Below the pieces are notes generated by a model. The model worked only from the letters and a program-made list of their open reading frames with translations, ran no database searches and had not been told where the DNA came from. Of a stretch of 49,206 bases of DNA, positions 23,758 to 32,636 are shown in pieces. Positions within the stretch are counted from its first letter, which is position 1, and each line of letters opens with the position of its first letter. This stretch comes from an uncultured Prevotella sp. (GTDB lineage Bacteria > Bacteroidota > Bacteroidia > Bacteroidales > Bacteroidaceae), in the NCBI GenBank assembly GCA_900315765.1, contig ONAK01000039.1, positions 1 to 49,206 on the forward strand, in the 5' to 3' direction. A program made the position numbers and the translations under genes.

Positions 23758-25044
23758 TTACTTCCCAGTAAATTTTCCAACAAAGAGAATTACTCCTGAT
23801 GATGCTTCGGTAATCGCATATACGAACGGGCGATTGGCGTGGAACGTAGCCTTAGGATATTCAACAGGCTCTGGAATGGATGTACAACTAAGCATTCCTG
23901 TAACTGTTACGGCAGCGGCTTCAGAACCTTCTTCGTTAACCTTAATCTTAGCCTTTTGGCGCATCATCGAAATGTAGAGATAGCTATCTTCACACATGTT
24001 TGGTATTTCTGCAAAATCGGAGTCGAATGCCAGCTTAATACCCATACTCCTCATCAATCCTACAAGACCACCATCACCTAAATCATTTGTATCAGAGCTT
24101 GTCTCGAAACGTGGAAGTTTCAAATCCACCTCATAAGCACGAGCCCCTGACATCTGTATAGTATTATCTGCCAGATAGTTAATAATGTCGTCAGTAGTTT
24201 TTCCTTCCTCTGGCAGCATCACAGTCATATTCCAATATCCATTGCCATAAGGCATCTCGATAGCACTGTATGTACCATTATTAAGATAGCTGATAAGCAC
24301 CTCCTGATGCATAAGGGGCAATTTGACATTTCCTTTATCTGTGGTAAAGTTTTCTTCCTTGGTGTTCTTCTGATCGAACTTCGAGGCCCAGTCTGCCTTG
24401 AAGTAGATGGCATTAAGAAGATACGACACCATTTTTGGATTAATCTCGTCTAAGATTGAAGGAATCATGCCGTTGGTCTTATCGTTACACCAACCGTTGA
24501 TATGACCAAGTGTACCAGAGGCATTAAAATCGAGAGCCTCAGCTTTTGCATCGTAATAGGTCTCCATATCCTTCTGGAACTGATTCTTCAGGGTATACTC
24601 CTTATTCAGGAATATGGCGTTGGCAATGTTCAGCGTCGCCGTATTATCAACCTTTGGCAGACCGTCAATCAACTTCTTGCAGTAGTCGTTAACAGCCTGT
24701 ATGCCTCCCTGATGGAAGCCCAAAGTCTGTTCCAACTCCTGCTCTGTCTGTCCTGTAGCAGCATCGTTCACCATGCCTAATACATAGGTGATACTGAGTG
24801 GCGAATAGATAAAGCTCTTGCCGCTCTTATCCACATCGTTCACCGTCTTCAGGAAGTTCAGCGTAAAGCCATTGTTATCTTTGGCAAATAACTTTTGTTC
24901 TTGAGTCAACTGGATAGGTTCTGGCTCTGAGAGCATATTCACCACTTGCTTTGTTTCGCTACTGTCAATATCCTCTGAAGAGGCACACGAAAACATAGCA
25001 CCACTCAGCACTATGGCCGATAATAAAAATAGGTTCTTCTTCAT
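23758..25044 (-). CDS. Serpin-family lipoprotein (serine protease inhibitor)
   Basis: A 428-residue protein. The start is taken at Met 25044 (MKKNLFLLSAIVLSGAMFSC), giving a lipoprotein signal peptide with Cys20; a longer start at 25068 is possible. The rest is a full serpin fold: SFIYSPLSITYVLGMVNDAA, NAIYFKADWASKF, and the hinge KVNEEGSEAAAVTVTG leading into a reactive-centre loop, then HANRPFVYAI and GVILFVGKFTG. The small-residue hinge (EEGSEAAAVT) is that of inhibitory serpins. The scissile bond lies around GMLSCTSIP, but P1 cannot be assigned. As a surface or periplasmic lipoprotein it probably protects against host or neighbour proteases. It is divergent from the sigma-factor gene. Confidence 0.9.
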   Translation of the reverse strand: MKKNLFLLSAIVLSGAMFSCASSEDIDSSETKQVVNMLSEPEPIQLTQEQKLFAKDNNGFTLNFLKTVNDVDKSGKSFIYSPLSITYVLGMVNDAATGQTEQELEQTLGFHQGGIQAVNDYCKKLIDGLPKVDNTATLNIANAIFLNKEYTLKNQFQKDMETYYDAKAEALDFNASGTLGHINGWCNDKTNGMIPSILDEINPKMVSYLLNAIYFKADWASKFDQKNTKEENFTTDKGNVKLPLMHQEVLISYLNNGTYSAIEMPYGNGYWNMTVMLPEEGKTTDDIINYLADNTIQMSGARAYEVDLKLPRFETSSDTNDLGDGGLVGLMRSMGIKLAFDSDFAEIPNMCEDSYLYISMMRQKAKIKVNEEGSEAAAVTVTGMLSCTSIPEPVEYPKATFHANRPFVYAITEASSGVILFVGKFTGK

Positions 25045-25157
25045 ATTCACAACGTTTTTTGGTTTCATTCTGCTCTTATAATGCAGCAAAAGACCAATTC
25101 TTGTATGGAATAATGTTAAAGAAATAAAAATCTTTCTACTGTCATACAAGATTTGAG

Positions 25158-25165
25158 TACTTTTG
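25158..25165 (+). promoter_or_regulatory. -7 promoter element of the sigma-factor operon
   Basis: TACTTTTG fits TAnnTTTG and lies 29 bases before the sigma-factor start. It sits in the 150-base divergent region with the serpin gene. The expected -33 region has TCTTTC rather than a clean TTTG. Confidence 0.5.
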
Positions 25166-25194
25166 AATTATAAATGTAGAACAAGGCAAATAAA

Positions 25195-25701
25195 ATGGTC
25201 AGTCAAATCGTTGAGCGCATACGGAAAAAAGACCAGAGGGCGATGAGCGAGCTCTATCAGATGTACGTCGGAGAGCTAACATCGGTCTGCTTGCAGAACA
25301 GTTTTGTGAAGATATTCACATCTATTCCAACACTTGAGTATCGAGGCGACGAGCAATTTAAAGGATGGCTTGTGAGGATTGTAGCCAACGAGGCGTTGAT
25401 GTTCCTAAGAAACAAAAAGAAACTGCTGTTTGTACAGCAAAACGAGCCTGCAGACGAGATGGACGAAAACAGCGCCGACCCAGACACAGAACGGATTACG
25501 CCAGACGAACTGCACCAGCTAATCAGCGAATTGCCTGATGGATACAGAACGGTGTTAAACCTCTATGTTTTTGAAAACTACTCTCATCGGCAGATAGCCG
25601 AACTACTAGGTATCAAGGAGAGCACATCAGCCTCTCAACTGTATTACGCCAAACAATGGCTTGCACGAAGAATAAAGGAATTAACGAGCGAGAAGGAATG
25701 A
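25195..25701 (+). CDS. ECF-type RNA polymerase sigma factor with a gap in region 2
   Basis: A 168-residue sigma-70 family protein. Region 2 is recognisable (ALYxLY-like AMSELYQMYVGELTSV, then LQNSFVKIFTSIPTLEYRGDEQFKGWLVRIVANEA), and so is region 4 (LPDGYRTVLNLYVFENYSHRQIAELLGIKESTSASQL, a helix-turn-helix). Between SVC and LQNSF, relatives of this subgroup have a further segment of about 14 residues (RYV...DDVxDV, part of regions 2.1-2.2 that contact core polymerase); here it is absent in frame at about base 25290. Its stop overlaps the next gene as ATGA, so sigma and membrane protein form a regulatory pair. Confidence 0.85.
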   Translation: MVSQIVERIRKKDQRAMSELYQMYVGELTSVCLQNSFVKIFTSIPTLEYRGDEQFKGWLVRIVANEALMFLRNKKKLLFVQQNEPADEMDENSADPDTERITPDELHQLISELPDGYRTVLNLYVFENYSHRQIAELLGIKESTSASQLYYAKQWLARRIKELTSEKE

Positions 25702-26900
25702 AAGAGGATTGGACAAAACAAATGAAACACAAGCTTGAGGGTCATCAGATGACTCCACCTGAAGGACTCTGGGAGGGCATCAGCAATCAGATGGGCCTTG
25801 AACCTGCTCCTGCACACAAATCTGTTGCAATCCGCCGATGGATCTGGGCTGCAGCTGCTGTGGTCCTAGCGCTTGTTGGTTTCTTTGCATTCTACAACTT
25901 CGATGAAGAGCAACCCAGATTAGAGGCTCATCATGAAGCAACAACAGCCTCTCAATCCGTTAGCCAAGAGTCTGATAATCAGCCAATAAGCGCTGATGAA
26001 CCAGCGATAACTACTGAGCCAAGAACATCTGGTAAGCCCAAACTTCTGGCTATGGGAACTCAGCAAGCTCCAATTGTTGAGACCAACAACCTTGATGTTA
26101 TCGAGGAGCAGCCTGAAACATCTATCGAGGAGCCGACAGCTCCTTCTGCAGAAGAAAAGTCAGAACCCCAACAAGAACTTAAATCAGAGCCTCAGCAGAA
26201 AAAGCAAACTTATCTGCCTGACGTTATCGAACCAACAACAACTGCCTCATACTCAGAGAGTTCAAGCAAGTGGACTATTGGTGTTGCCGGCTCTAACGGA
26301 CTATTGCTTGCAGCTAATAATTATGCCAATTCAACAAATGTTCAGCCGTTATACAATGATGTCAGTCCTGCGCACTACTATACAAACGGCATGGGTAATA
26401 TAGCACAAGCCTTTACTTATACCGATGTGGAATCAAAGCATCACATACCATTACGATTAGGTCTCTCGTTGCAGTATCAGCTTAACGATCGCCTTGCATT
26501 GCTTAGTGGTATCAACTACACATATCTGGAGTCGGAGTTCATCTATCCGCTTCATAATCATCTCGACTTCAATCAGAAACTGAGTTATCTTGGAATCCCT
26601 GTTGGCATCTCATGGAAGGTATGGTCAACAGATCATTTCAATATCTACCTGACGGGTGGAACGATGATTGAGAAGTGCATCAAGGCAGATATATCAGAAG
26701 GCGAACTCAACACACATCCTTGGCAATGGTCAATAAATGCTTCGGCAGGTGCTGAATATCATTTCACCCGGCAGTTTGGTGTTTATCTCGAACCATCATT
26801 GGGCTATTACTTTAACGATGGCACCAAACTGGAGCATTATTACAAAGATCATCCGCTTGCTCCATCGCTGCAGTTCGGACTCAGATTACATCTGAAATGA
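25698..26900 (+). CDS. Membrane protein: anti-sigma-like N-terminus, single helix, C-terminal outer-membrane beta domain
   Basis: The 400-residue protein starts at ATG 25698, overlapping the sigma stop. Residues 1-43 are cytoplasmic (MKEDWTKQMKHKLEGHQMTP), 44-65 are a transmembrane helix (IRRWIWAAAAVVLALVGFFA), and 66-190 are a Glu/Pro/Thr-rich linker. The rest is an outer-membrane beta-barrel-like domain with amphipathic strands (SLQYQLNDRLALLSGINYTY, GVYLEPSLGYYFNDG) ending LQFGLRLHLK. Coupling with an ECF sigma gene suggests an anti-sigma or envelope-sensing role; this arrangement recurs in Bacteroidetes. Which part binds sigma is inference. Confidence 0.75.
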   Translation: MKEDWTKQMKHKLEGHQMTPPEGLWEGISNQMGLEPAPAHKSVAIRRWIWAAAAVVLALVGFFAFYNFDEEQPRLEAHHEATTASQSVSQESDNQPISADEPAITTEPRTSGKPKLLAMGTQQAPIVETNNLDVIEEQPETSIEEPTAPSAEEKSEPQQELKSEPQQKKQTYLPDVIEPTTTASYSESSSKWTIGVAGSNGLLLAANNYANSTNVQPLYNDVSPAHYYTNGMGNIAQAFTYTDVESKHHIPLRLGLSLQYQLNDRLALLSGINYTYLESEFIYPLHNHLDFNQKLSYLGIPVGISWKVWSTDHFNIYLTGGTMIEKCIKADISEGELNTHPWQWSINASAGAEYHFTRQFGVYLEPSLGYYFNDGTKLEHYYKDHPLAPSLQFGLRLHLK

Positions 26901-26941
26901 AAAAAAATCGTAAAATATTACCACATTACAATGGAATTGCG

Positions 26942-26949
26942 TAATTTTG
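26942..26949 (+). promoter_or_regulatory. -7 promoter element of the GH3 operon
   Basis: TAATTTTG within GCGTAATTTTGCAGC fits TAnnTTTG. It lies inside the upstream extension of the GH3 open frame, which is why the start is placed at 26976 (26 bases downstream) rather than at 26931. Confidence 0.55.
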
Positions 26950-26975
26950 CAGCGAAAATTGCGCAATCAAAGAAA

Positions 26976-28493
26976 ATGAGTATCACTAAGATAGTTAGAA
27001 TGGTGTTTGAGCCTAGACAAAAGGAGCTGGAGAAACACTTAAACCAAGGCAAGGCTCTGCAAGAGGCTGTGCTCAGCCGGCTTGTTGCCAAAGCCAAGGA
27101 TACGGAATACGGAAGGAATCACGCTTTTGCAACCATCAAAGGCTACGATGATTTCATTAAGAACAGTCCTGTTAATACCTACGAAGAACTTAAAGGTGCT
27201 ATAGACCGCATGCGTCATGGTGAGACTGATGTGCTCTGGCCAGGCCGCGTGAAATGGTATGCCAAATCATCAGGTACAACCAACGATAAGTCAAAGTTCA
27301 TTCCTGTCAGTCAGGATGGTCTTAACCATATTCACTATAGCGGCGGATTCGACGCTGTAGCCATGTATCTGCAAAACAACCCTAAGTCGAGAATGTTCGA
27401 TGGTAAGGGACTGATTCTTGGTGGTAGTCATGCACCAAACTATAATCTTAAGGACTCGCTGGTTGGCGACCTTAGCGCTATTCTTATCGAGAATATCAAT
27501 CCGCTTGCCAACCTGGTTCGTGTACCCAAGAAACAGACTGCCCTACTCTCTGATTTTGAGATTAAGAGAGACCGCATAGCTCGCGAGGCGATGAACAAAA
27601 ATGTTACCAATCTCTCTGGAGTACCATCGTGGATGCTTTCTGTGCTTAGCCGTATGATGGAGATTACAGGTAAGACTCACCTTGAAGAGGTTTGGCCCAA
27701 CATCGAGGTATTCTTCCACGGTGGAGTTGCCTTTACCCCCTATCGCAAGCAATACGAACAGCTCATCACCTCGCCCAACATGCACTATATGGAGACATAT
27801 AATGCCAGCGAGGGATTCTTCGGACTTCAGAATGATCCTGCTGACAAATCAATGCTCTTGATGCTCGACTACGATGTATTCTACGAGTTTATCCCCATGG
27901 ACGAGATAGGTAAGGAGAATCCTACTATAGTACCCCTCTGGGGCGTAGAAACGGGCAAGAACTACGCAATGGTGATATCAACCAGTTGCGGATTGTGGCG
28001 CTATGAAATTGGCGATACAGTACAGTTCACATCTACCAATCCTTATAAGTTCATTATCTCTGGTCGTACCAAGCACTTTATCAATGCCTTTGGCGAAGAG
28101 CTGATTGTGGATAATGCAGAAAAGGGATTGGCTTATGCTTGCGAGAAGACTGGAGCTGAGATCAGCGAATATACTGCAGCCCCAGTATTTATGGACCAGA
28201 ACGCCAAGTGTCGTCATCAGTGGCTCATCGAGTTCAAGAAACGTCCTCAGGATTTGCAGCTGTTCAGCGACCTACTTGATAAGCATCTGCAGGAGATAAA
28301 CAGCGACTATGAGGCCAAGCGCTATAAAGACATCACACTGCAACACCTGGAAATTGTTGAAGCACGAGAAAATCTGTTTAACGATTGGCTCAAGCTCAAG
28401 GGCAAGCTGGGTGGCCAGCACAAGGTGCCCCGCCTTAGCAACTCTCGCGAACACATCGAACAATTGCTTTCGCTTAATGTAAAAATGCAATAA
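26976..28493 (+). CDS. GH3 auxin-responsive-promoter-family protein (acyl-adenylate fold)
   Basis: A 505-residue protein of the bacterial GH3 family, adenylating enzymes of the ANL fold. Motifs: phosphate-binding loop YAKSSGTTNDKSKFIPV, middle motif MHYMETYNASEGFFG, and the GLWRYEIGDTVQF / IISGRTKHFINAFGEELIV region that includes the ATP-ribose contact Asp. In plants the family conjugates amino acids to acyl acids; the bacterial substrate is unknown. Length and motifs are intact. It heads a long co-directional gene run to 40496 with gaps of 20 bases or less. Confidence 0.88.
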   Translation: MSITKIVRMVFEPRQKELEKHLNQGKALQEAVLSRLVAKAKDTEYGRNHAFATIKGYDDFIKNSPVNTYEELKGAIDRMRHGETDVLWPGRVKWYAKSSGTTNDKSKFIPVSQDGLNHIHYSGGFDAVAMYLQNNPKSRMFDGKGLILGGSHAPNYNLKDSLVGDLSAILIENINPLANLVRVPKKQTALLSDFEIKRDRIAREAMNKNVTNLSGVPSWMLSVLSRMMEITGKTHLEEVWPNIEVFFHGGVAFTPYRKQYEQLITSPNMHYMETYNASEGFFGLQNDPADKSMLLMLDYDVFYEFIPMDEIGKENPTIVPLWGVETGKNYAMVISTSCGLWRYEIGDTVQFTSTNPYKFIISGRTKHFINAFGEELIVDNAEKGLAYACEKTGAEISEYTAAPVFMDQNAKCRHQWLIEFKKRPQDLQLFSDLLDKHLQEINSDYEAKRYKDITLQHLEIVEARENLFNDWLKLKGKLGGQHKVPRLSNSREHIEQLLSLNVKMQ

Positions 28494-28511
28494 TTATAAA
28501 ATGCAAAGAGG

Positions 28512-30485
28512 ATGAAGAATAGAAAGAATCTTTTAATTATTACATTTTTTCATTTTATCATTGCAACAATTATTGCAAGTTGCGCCAGAATGGGACAGCC
28601 TGATGGCGGATGGTATGATGACGACCCACCAAAGGTTGTCAGCTGCATACCAGAAGACCAGGCTACTAATGTATCAGCAAAGAAGATTACCATACTTTTC
28701 GACGAGTATATCAAACTCACTGATGCCACCAACAAGGTTATCGTATCTCCCCCACAACTCGAAGTTCCAGATATTAAGGCTTCGGGAAAGAAAATTGTAG
28801 TTGAGCTGCAGGACTCGTTGATGGCGAACACCACTTATACCATCGACTTCAGCGATGCCATCAGCGATAACAACGAGAACAACCCTATGGGTAGCTATAC
28901 TTACAGCTTCTCTACTGGTGAGCAGATTGATACTTTCGAGGTTTCTGGCTACGTGCTTGATGCCAGCAACCTTGAGCCTATCAAAGGTATCATGGTGGGA
29001 CTTTACAACGATCTGGCCGACTCTGCCTTCCAGACGAAACCAATGCTCCGAGTATCACGTACTGACGGTAGCGGACATTTTGTAGTGAAAGGTGTGGCTC
29101 CTGGCACTTATCGCGCTTACGCTCTGCAGGATGCTGATGGCGATTTCCGCTTCTCGCAGAAGAGCGAGATGATTGGTTTCAGTCATCAGACTTTCGAGCC
29201 TGGCTCAAAACCAGATGTTCGCACAGATACCATCTGGCGCGACTCTCTGCACATCGACGGACTGATAAAAGTGCCATATACTCACTTCCTGCCCGATGAT
29301 ATCACGCTGCTGGCTTTCACCCACATTCAGACAGACCGTTTCCTGATAAAGACAGAGCGTGTTGATGCAAATAAGTTCTCGATGTACTTTACTTACGGTC
29401 ATCCAGACCTGCCAGTAATCAAGGGCTTGAACTTTAACAGCGATAGCGCCTTTGTTATAGAGGCCAACGAAAAGCAGGATACCATCCACTACTGGCTTCG
29501 CGATACAGTTCTGGTAAACCAAGACACTCTGCGAATGGAGATCAGTTATCACATGACCGATACTGCAGGCGTGCTGATAAATCAGACTGACACCATCGAT
29601 GCTTTGGCAAAAATCTCATACGAGAAGCGCCAAAAGGACTTTATAAAGGAACAGGAGAAGTGGAGGAAAGATCTGGAAAAGAAACTTAAGCGCGGTATGG
29701 AGGTTGACACCATCTGGCACGAGAAACCATTGGAAATAAAATACGATATACCATCATCAATGGATCCAGACAGAGTGGCAAAGATTGAAATGCCAGCACC
29801 ATTACAACATTGCGATACTGCTGGCGTACATCTATACTCCATGATAGACTCCGTTTGGTACGAGTCGTCGTGCCGCATGGTGCCTGTACCCAACACGATT
29901 CGAAACTACGAAATCCTAGCCGATTGGCGTCCTGGTGTAGAGTATAGTTTGGAGATTGACTCGGCGGCCTTTATCGACATCTACGGTAAGGTTTCTGATC
30001 CCTATAAGCAAGGTATAAAGGTTAAGACTGAAGACGATTATGGCACTTTGAAACTCAACATCTCTGGTGTTGAAGATTCAGCTATGGTAGTTCAGTTGCT
30101 TAATGGAACTGATAAGCTTGTCAAGCAAGTCAGAGTTAGTAAGCATATAGCCGAATTCAAATACTTAAAGCCAGACAAGTACTATGTTAGAGCCTTTATC
30201 GACAATAATGGCAATGGCATTTGGGATACTGGCGACTATGCAGAAGACCGTCAGGCAGAGGCCGTGTACTACTATCCTCGCGAGATTGAGTGCAAGGCGA
30301 AGTGGGATGTATCGCAGAGCTGGAATGTGATAAGTACCCCTATTTACAAGCAGAAGCCTGCAAAGATTACCAAGCAGAAGCCTGATGCAGCAAAGAAACT
30401 AAAGAACAGAAATGCAGAACGAGCCCGTAAAATGGGTATTGAATACCTAAAAGGCAAGGGTATTAACTTAGATAATAAGAAATAA
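28512..30485 (+). CDS. Ig-like (SbsA-type) domain lipoprotein
   Basis: A 657-residue lipoprotein (MKNRKNLLIITFFHFIIATIIAS, Cys24). After ARMGQPDGGWYDDDPPKV comes an SbsA-type Ig-like domain (about 37-130; ITILFDEYIKL, TYTIDFSDAISDNN) and a carboxypeptidase-regulatory-like repeat (about 140-210; VSGYVLDASNLEPIKGIMVG). There follow long beta-rich segments, a charged coiled stretch near 385 (KDFIKEQEKWRKDLEKKLKR) and a basic C-terminus. This is a conserved Bacteroidetes envelope protein of unknown role. Its stop overlaps the next start by one base. Confidence 0.85.
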   Translation: MKNRKNLLIITFFHFIIATIIASCARMGQPDGGWYDDDPPKVVSCIPEDQATNVSAKKITILFDEYIKLTDATNKVIVSPPQLEVPDIKASGKKIVVELQDSLMANTTYTIDFSDAISDNNENNPMGSYTYSFSTGEQIDTFEVSGYVLDASNLEPIKGIMVGLYNDLADSAFQTKPMLRVSRTDGSGHFVVKGVAPGTYRAYALQDADGDFRFSQKSEMIGFSHQTFEPGSKPDVRTDTIWRDSLHIDGLIKVPYTHFLPDDITLLAFTHIQTDRFLIKTERVDANKFSMYFTYGHPDLPVIKGLNFNSDSAFVIEANEKQDTIHYWLRDTVLVNQDTLRMEISYHMTDTAGVLINQTDTIDALAKISYEKRQKDFIKEQEKWRKDLEKKLKRGMEVDTIWHEKPLEIKYDIPSSMDPDRVAKIEMPAPLQHCDTAGVHLYSMIDSVWYESSCRMVPVPNTIRNYEILADWRPGVEYSLEIDSAAFIDIYGKVSDPYKQGIKVKTEDDYGTLKLNISGVEDSAMVVQLLNGTDKLVKQVRVSKHIAEFKYLKPDKYYVRAFIDNNGNGIWDTGDYAEDRQAEAVYYYPREIECKAKWDVSQSWNVISTPIYKQKPAKITKQKPDAAKKLKNRNAERARKMGIEYLKGKGINLDNKK

Positions 30486-31294
30486 TGAAGAAGATACTTT
30501 TAACTCTTTGCATTGCTTTTGGCATGAGCCTTACAGCCAATGCTCAATGTGGTATAGAGAACACCGCCTTTAAGAGTGGTGAGAGCCTGGAATACGACTT
30601 GTATTTCAACTGGCAGTTTATATGGGTGAAGGTAGGTTCTGCTCAGATGGACACCAAGATGACCAAGTTTGAGGGCAAGGACGCATGGAAGTCGTACCTT
30701 ATTACTCGAGGCAACTCTAAACTCGACAAGTATTTCACCATGCGCGATACGCTGTTGTCATATTGCAATCCCGACCTCTCGCCATTGTATTTCCGCAAAG
30801 GCGCCAGAGAAGGCAGCCGATACTATGTAGACGAGATTTGGTTTAACTACCCTAATGGCAACTGTCAGCTCAAGAAGCATCGTATTGATTCCGATGGTGA
30901 GCAGCATTGGAAGACAAGCACCTATCGCAGTTGTATCTACGACATGATGTCTATCTTCCTCCGTGCCCGCAATTTCGATGGTTCGAAGCTCAAGAAAGGT
31001 CAGGTAATATCTACACCTATCAGCGATGCCAGCAGCCTTTCTAACTCATGGTTGGAATTTCGCGGCAAGGAGACCTTCAAGATGAATGGCTCTAAAGAAA
31101 AGTTCCGCTGTCTGGTCATGTCGTTCTATGAGCGTGAAAACGGGAAGAGCCGTGAGCTTATCCGTTTCTACATCACCGACGACCAGAACCACATACCTGT
31201 ACGCCTTGATATGTTCCTGAACTTTGGTAGTGCCAAAGCCTACCTTAAGAGCTACAAGGGCGTTAGAAGCCCCATGACCTCAAAGCTAAAATAA
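30485..31294 (+). CDS. DUF3108 domain-containing periplasmic protein
   Basis: A 269-residue secreted protein with a signal peptide (MKKILLTLCIAFGMSLTANAQ) and the DUF3108 beta-rich fold (FKSGESLEYDLYFNWQFIWVKVGSA; FTMRDTLLSYCNPDLSPLYF; CIYDMMSIFLRARN; GKSRELIRFYITDDQNHIPVRL). Members are predicted periplasmic lipid- or cell-wall-associated proteins without assigned activity. It is coupled to the lipoprotein gene before it. Confidence 0.88.
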   Translation: MKKILLTLCIAFGMSLTANAQCGIENTAFKSGESLEYDLYFNWQFIWVKVGSAQMDTKMTKFEGKDAWKSYLITRGNSKLDKYFTMRDTLLSYCNPDLSPLYFRKGAREGSRYYVDEIWFNYPNGNCQLKKHRIDSDGEQHWKTSTYRSCIYDMMSIFLRARNFDGSKLKKGQVISTPISDASSLSNSWLEFRGKETFKMNGSKEKFRCLVMSFYERENGKSRELIRFYITDDQNHIPVRLDMFLNFGSAKAYLKSYKGVRSPMTSKLK

Positions 31295-31314
31295 AATATA
31301 ATTCCAGTTTTATA

Positions 31315-32616
31315 ATGAAACAAAAACTAGTATTTCTTGCCATCGGTTTCTCGATGACCTTACAGGCTCAGAACGCACCTGTATTCGAGACTTCAGCTAA
31401 AGATGAGATTGCTGCCAATATTTACTTGGCAGGTAGTAACTATCTGGATTACGATCGTCAACTATCAGATAAGGCGCTGACACCAACTCCGAAGAACTAT
31501 GAACCATATTATATGAGTCATTACGGGCGTCATGGTTCGCGTTGGCTTATCAGCGATGGAAACTATTCTAAACCTCTCGCAACACTTAAGGCTGCTAAGG
31601 AACAAGGTAAGCTTACCCCTTTAGGCGAAAAGACTCTTGAGACCATCGAGGCTATCTATGCCACAGCCGACAAACGCTTGGGCGACCTTACAACAGTAGG
31701 TGAGCGACAGCATCATGGCATTGGCAAGCGAATGGTTAAGAATTTCCCAGAAATCTTTAAGACAAAGAACCTTAAGATTGATGCCCGCAGTACTACGGTG
31801 AACCGTTGTATACTGTCGATGATAGCCGAGTGCGAAGAACTGGCGGCAGCAAACCCTACAGCCCAAATTCACAACGATGTAAGTGAGTCGTTGCAGTACT
31901 ATCTGAACCAGCCTTGGGATGGATTAGTAGAGAAGATGGGTAAGAAAGGCGATAAGGAAGTTGCAGACTACACCATTAAGTGGACTCACCCTGAGCGCCT
32001 GATGAAAGAGCTGTTCAACGATCAGCAGTACGTATATAACAACGTGGGGGCAGGAGCATTGATGCGCCAACTGTTCCACGTGGCTTGCAACATGCAGAGT
32101 CATGATACAGATCTTGAGCTCTTCTCGCTGTTTACAAAAGAGGAGATCTACGACCAGTGGCGCCTTAAGAATGTTGGTTGGTATTTGGACTATGGACCTT
32201 CGCCCGTTTCTGGTGAAAAAATGCCTTTCAGTCAGCTCAACCTGCTTAAGAACATCATTGCTACTGCTGATACCGTTACCCAGACTCAAGCTACGCTACG
32301 CTTTGGTCACGAGGTATGTGTAATGCCGCTGGCCTGCTTGCTGGAACTTGACAACTGCGGTATGGCAATAAACAACCTTGATGAACTCGACACATATTGG
32401 CGCAACTATCGCATATTCCCCATGGGATGCAATATCCAGCTGATATTCTATCGCCCCAAGAAGGGAAAGACTGGAGATATCCTCGTAAAGGCGCTGCTGA
32501 ATGAGCGTGAGGCTTATCTGCCCATTAAAACCAGCCAATGGCCATATTATAACTGGCAAGACCTCCGACAGTATTATCTCAACAAGATAGCAGCTTTCGA
32601 GGCTGAGAAAAAATAA
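31315..32616 (+). CDS. Histidine acid phosphatase family protein (MINPP/phytase-like)
   Basis: The 433-residue secreted protein (signal peptide MKQKLVFLAIGFSMTLQAQ) has the catalytic signature YMSHYGRHGSRWL near residue 65 (RHGxR) and the partner motif LRFGHEVCVMPL near residue 330 (His-Glu proton donor). It also has GERQHHGIGKRM and KIDARSTTVNRCILS as in branch-2 histidine phosphatases. Bacteroides relatives include an inositol-polyphosphate phosphatase exported in vesicles, so phytate or another phosphomonoester is a likely substrate. Confidence 0.88.
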   Translation: MKQKLVFLAIGFSMTLQAQNAPVFETSAKDEIAANIYLAGSNYLDYDRQLSDKALTPTPKNYEPYYMSHYGRHGSRWLISDGNYSKPLATLKAAKEQGKLTPLGEKTLETIEAIYATADKRLGDLTTVGERQHHGIGKRMVKNFPEIFKTKNLKIDARSTTVNRCILSMIAECEELAAANPTAQIHNDVSESLQYYLNQPWDGLVEKMGKKGDKEVADYTIKWTHPERLMKELFNDQQYVYNNVGAGALMRQLFHVACNMQSHDTDLELFSLFTKEEIYDQWRLKNVGWYLDYGPSPVSGEKMPFSQLNLLKNIIATADTVTQTQATLRFGHEVCVMPLACLLELDNCGMAINNLDELDTYWRNYRIFPMGCNIQLIFYRPKKGKTGDILVKALLNEREAYLPIKTSQWPYYNWQDLRQYYLNKIAAFEAEKK

Positions 32617-32636
32617 ACATTATTAAATAGGTATAT

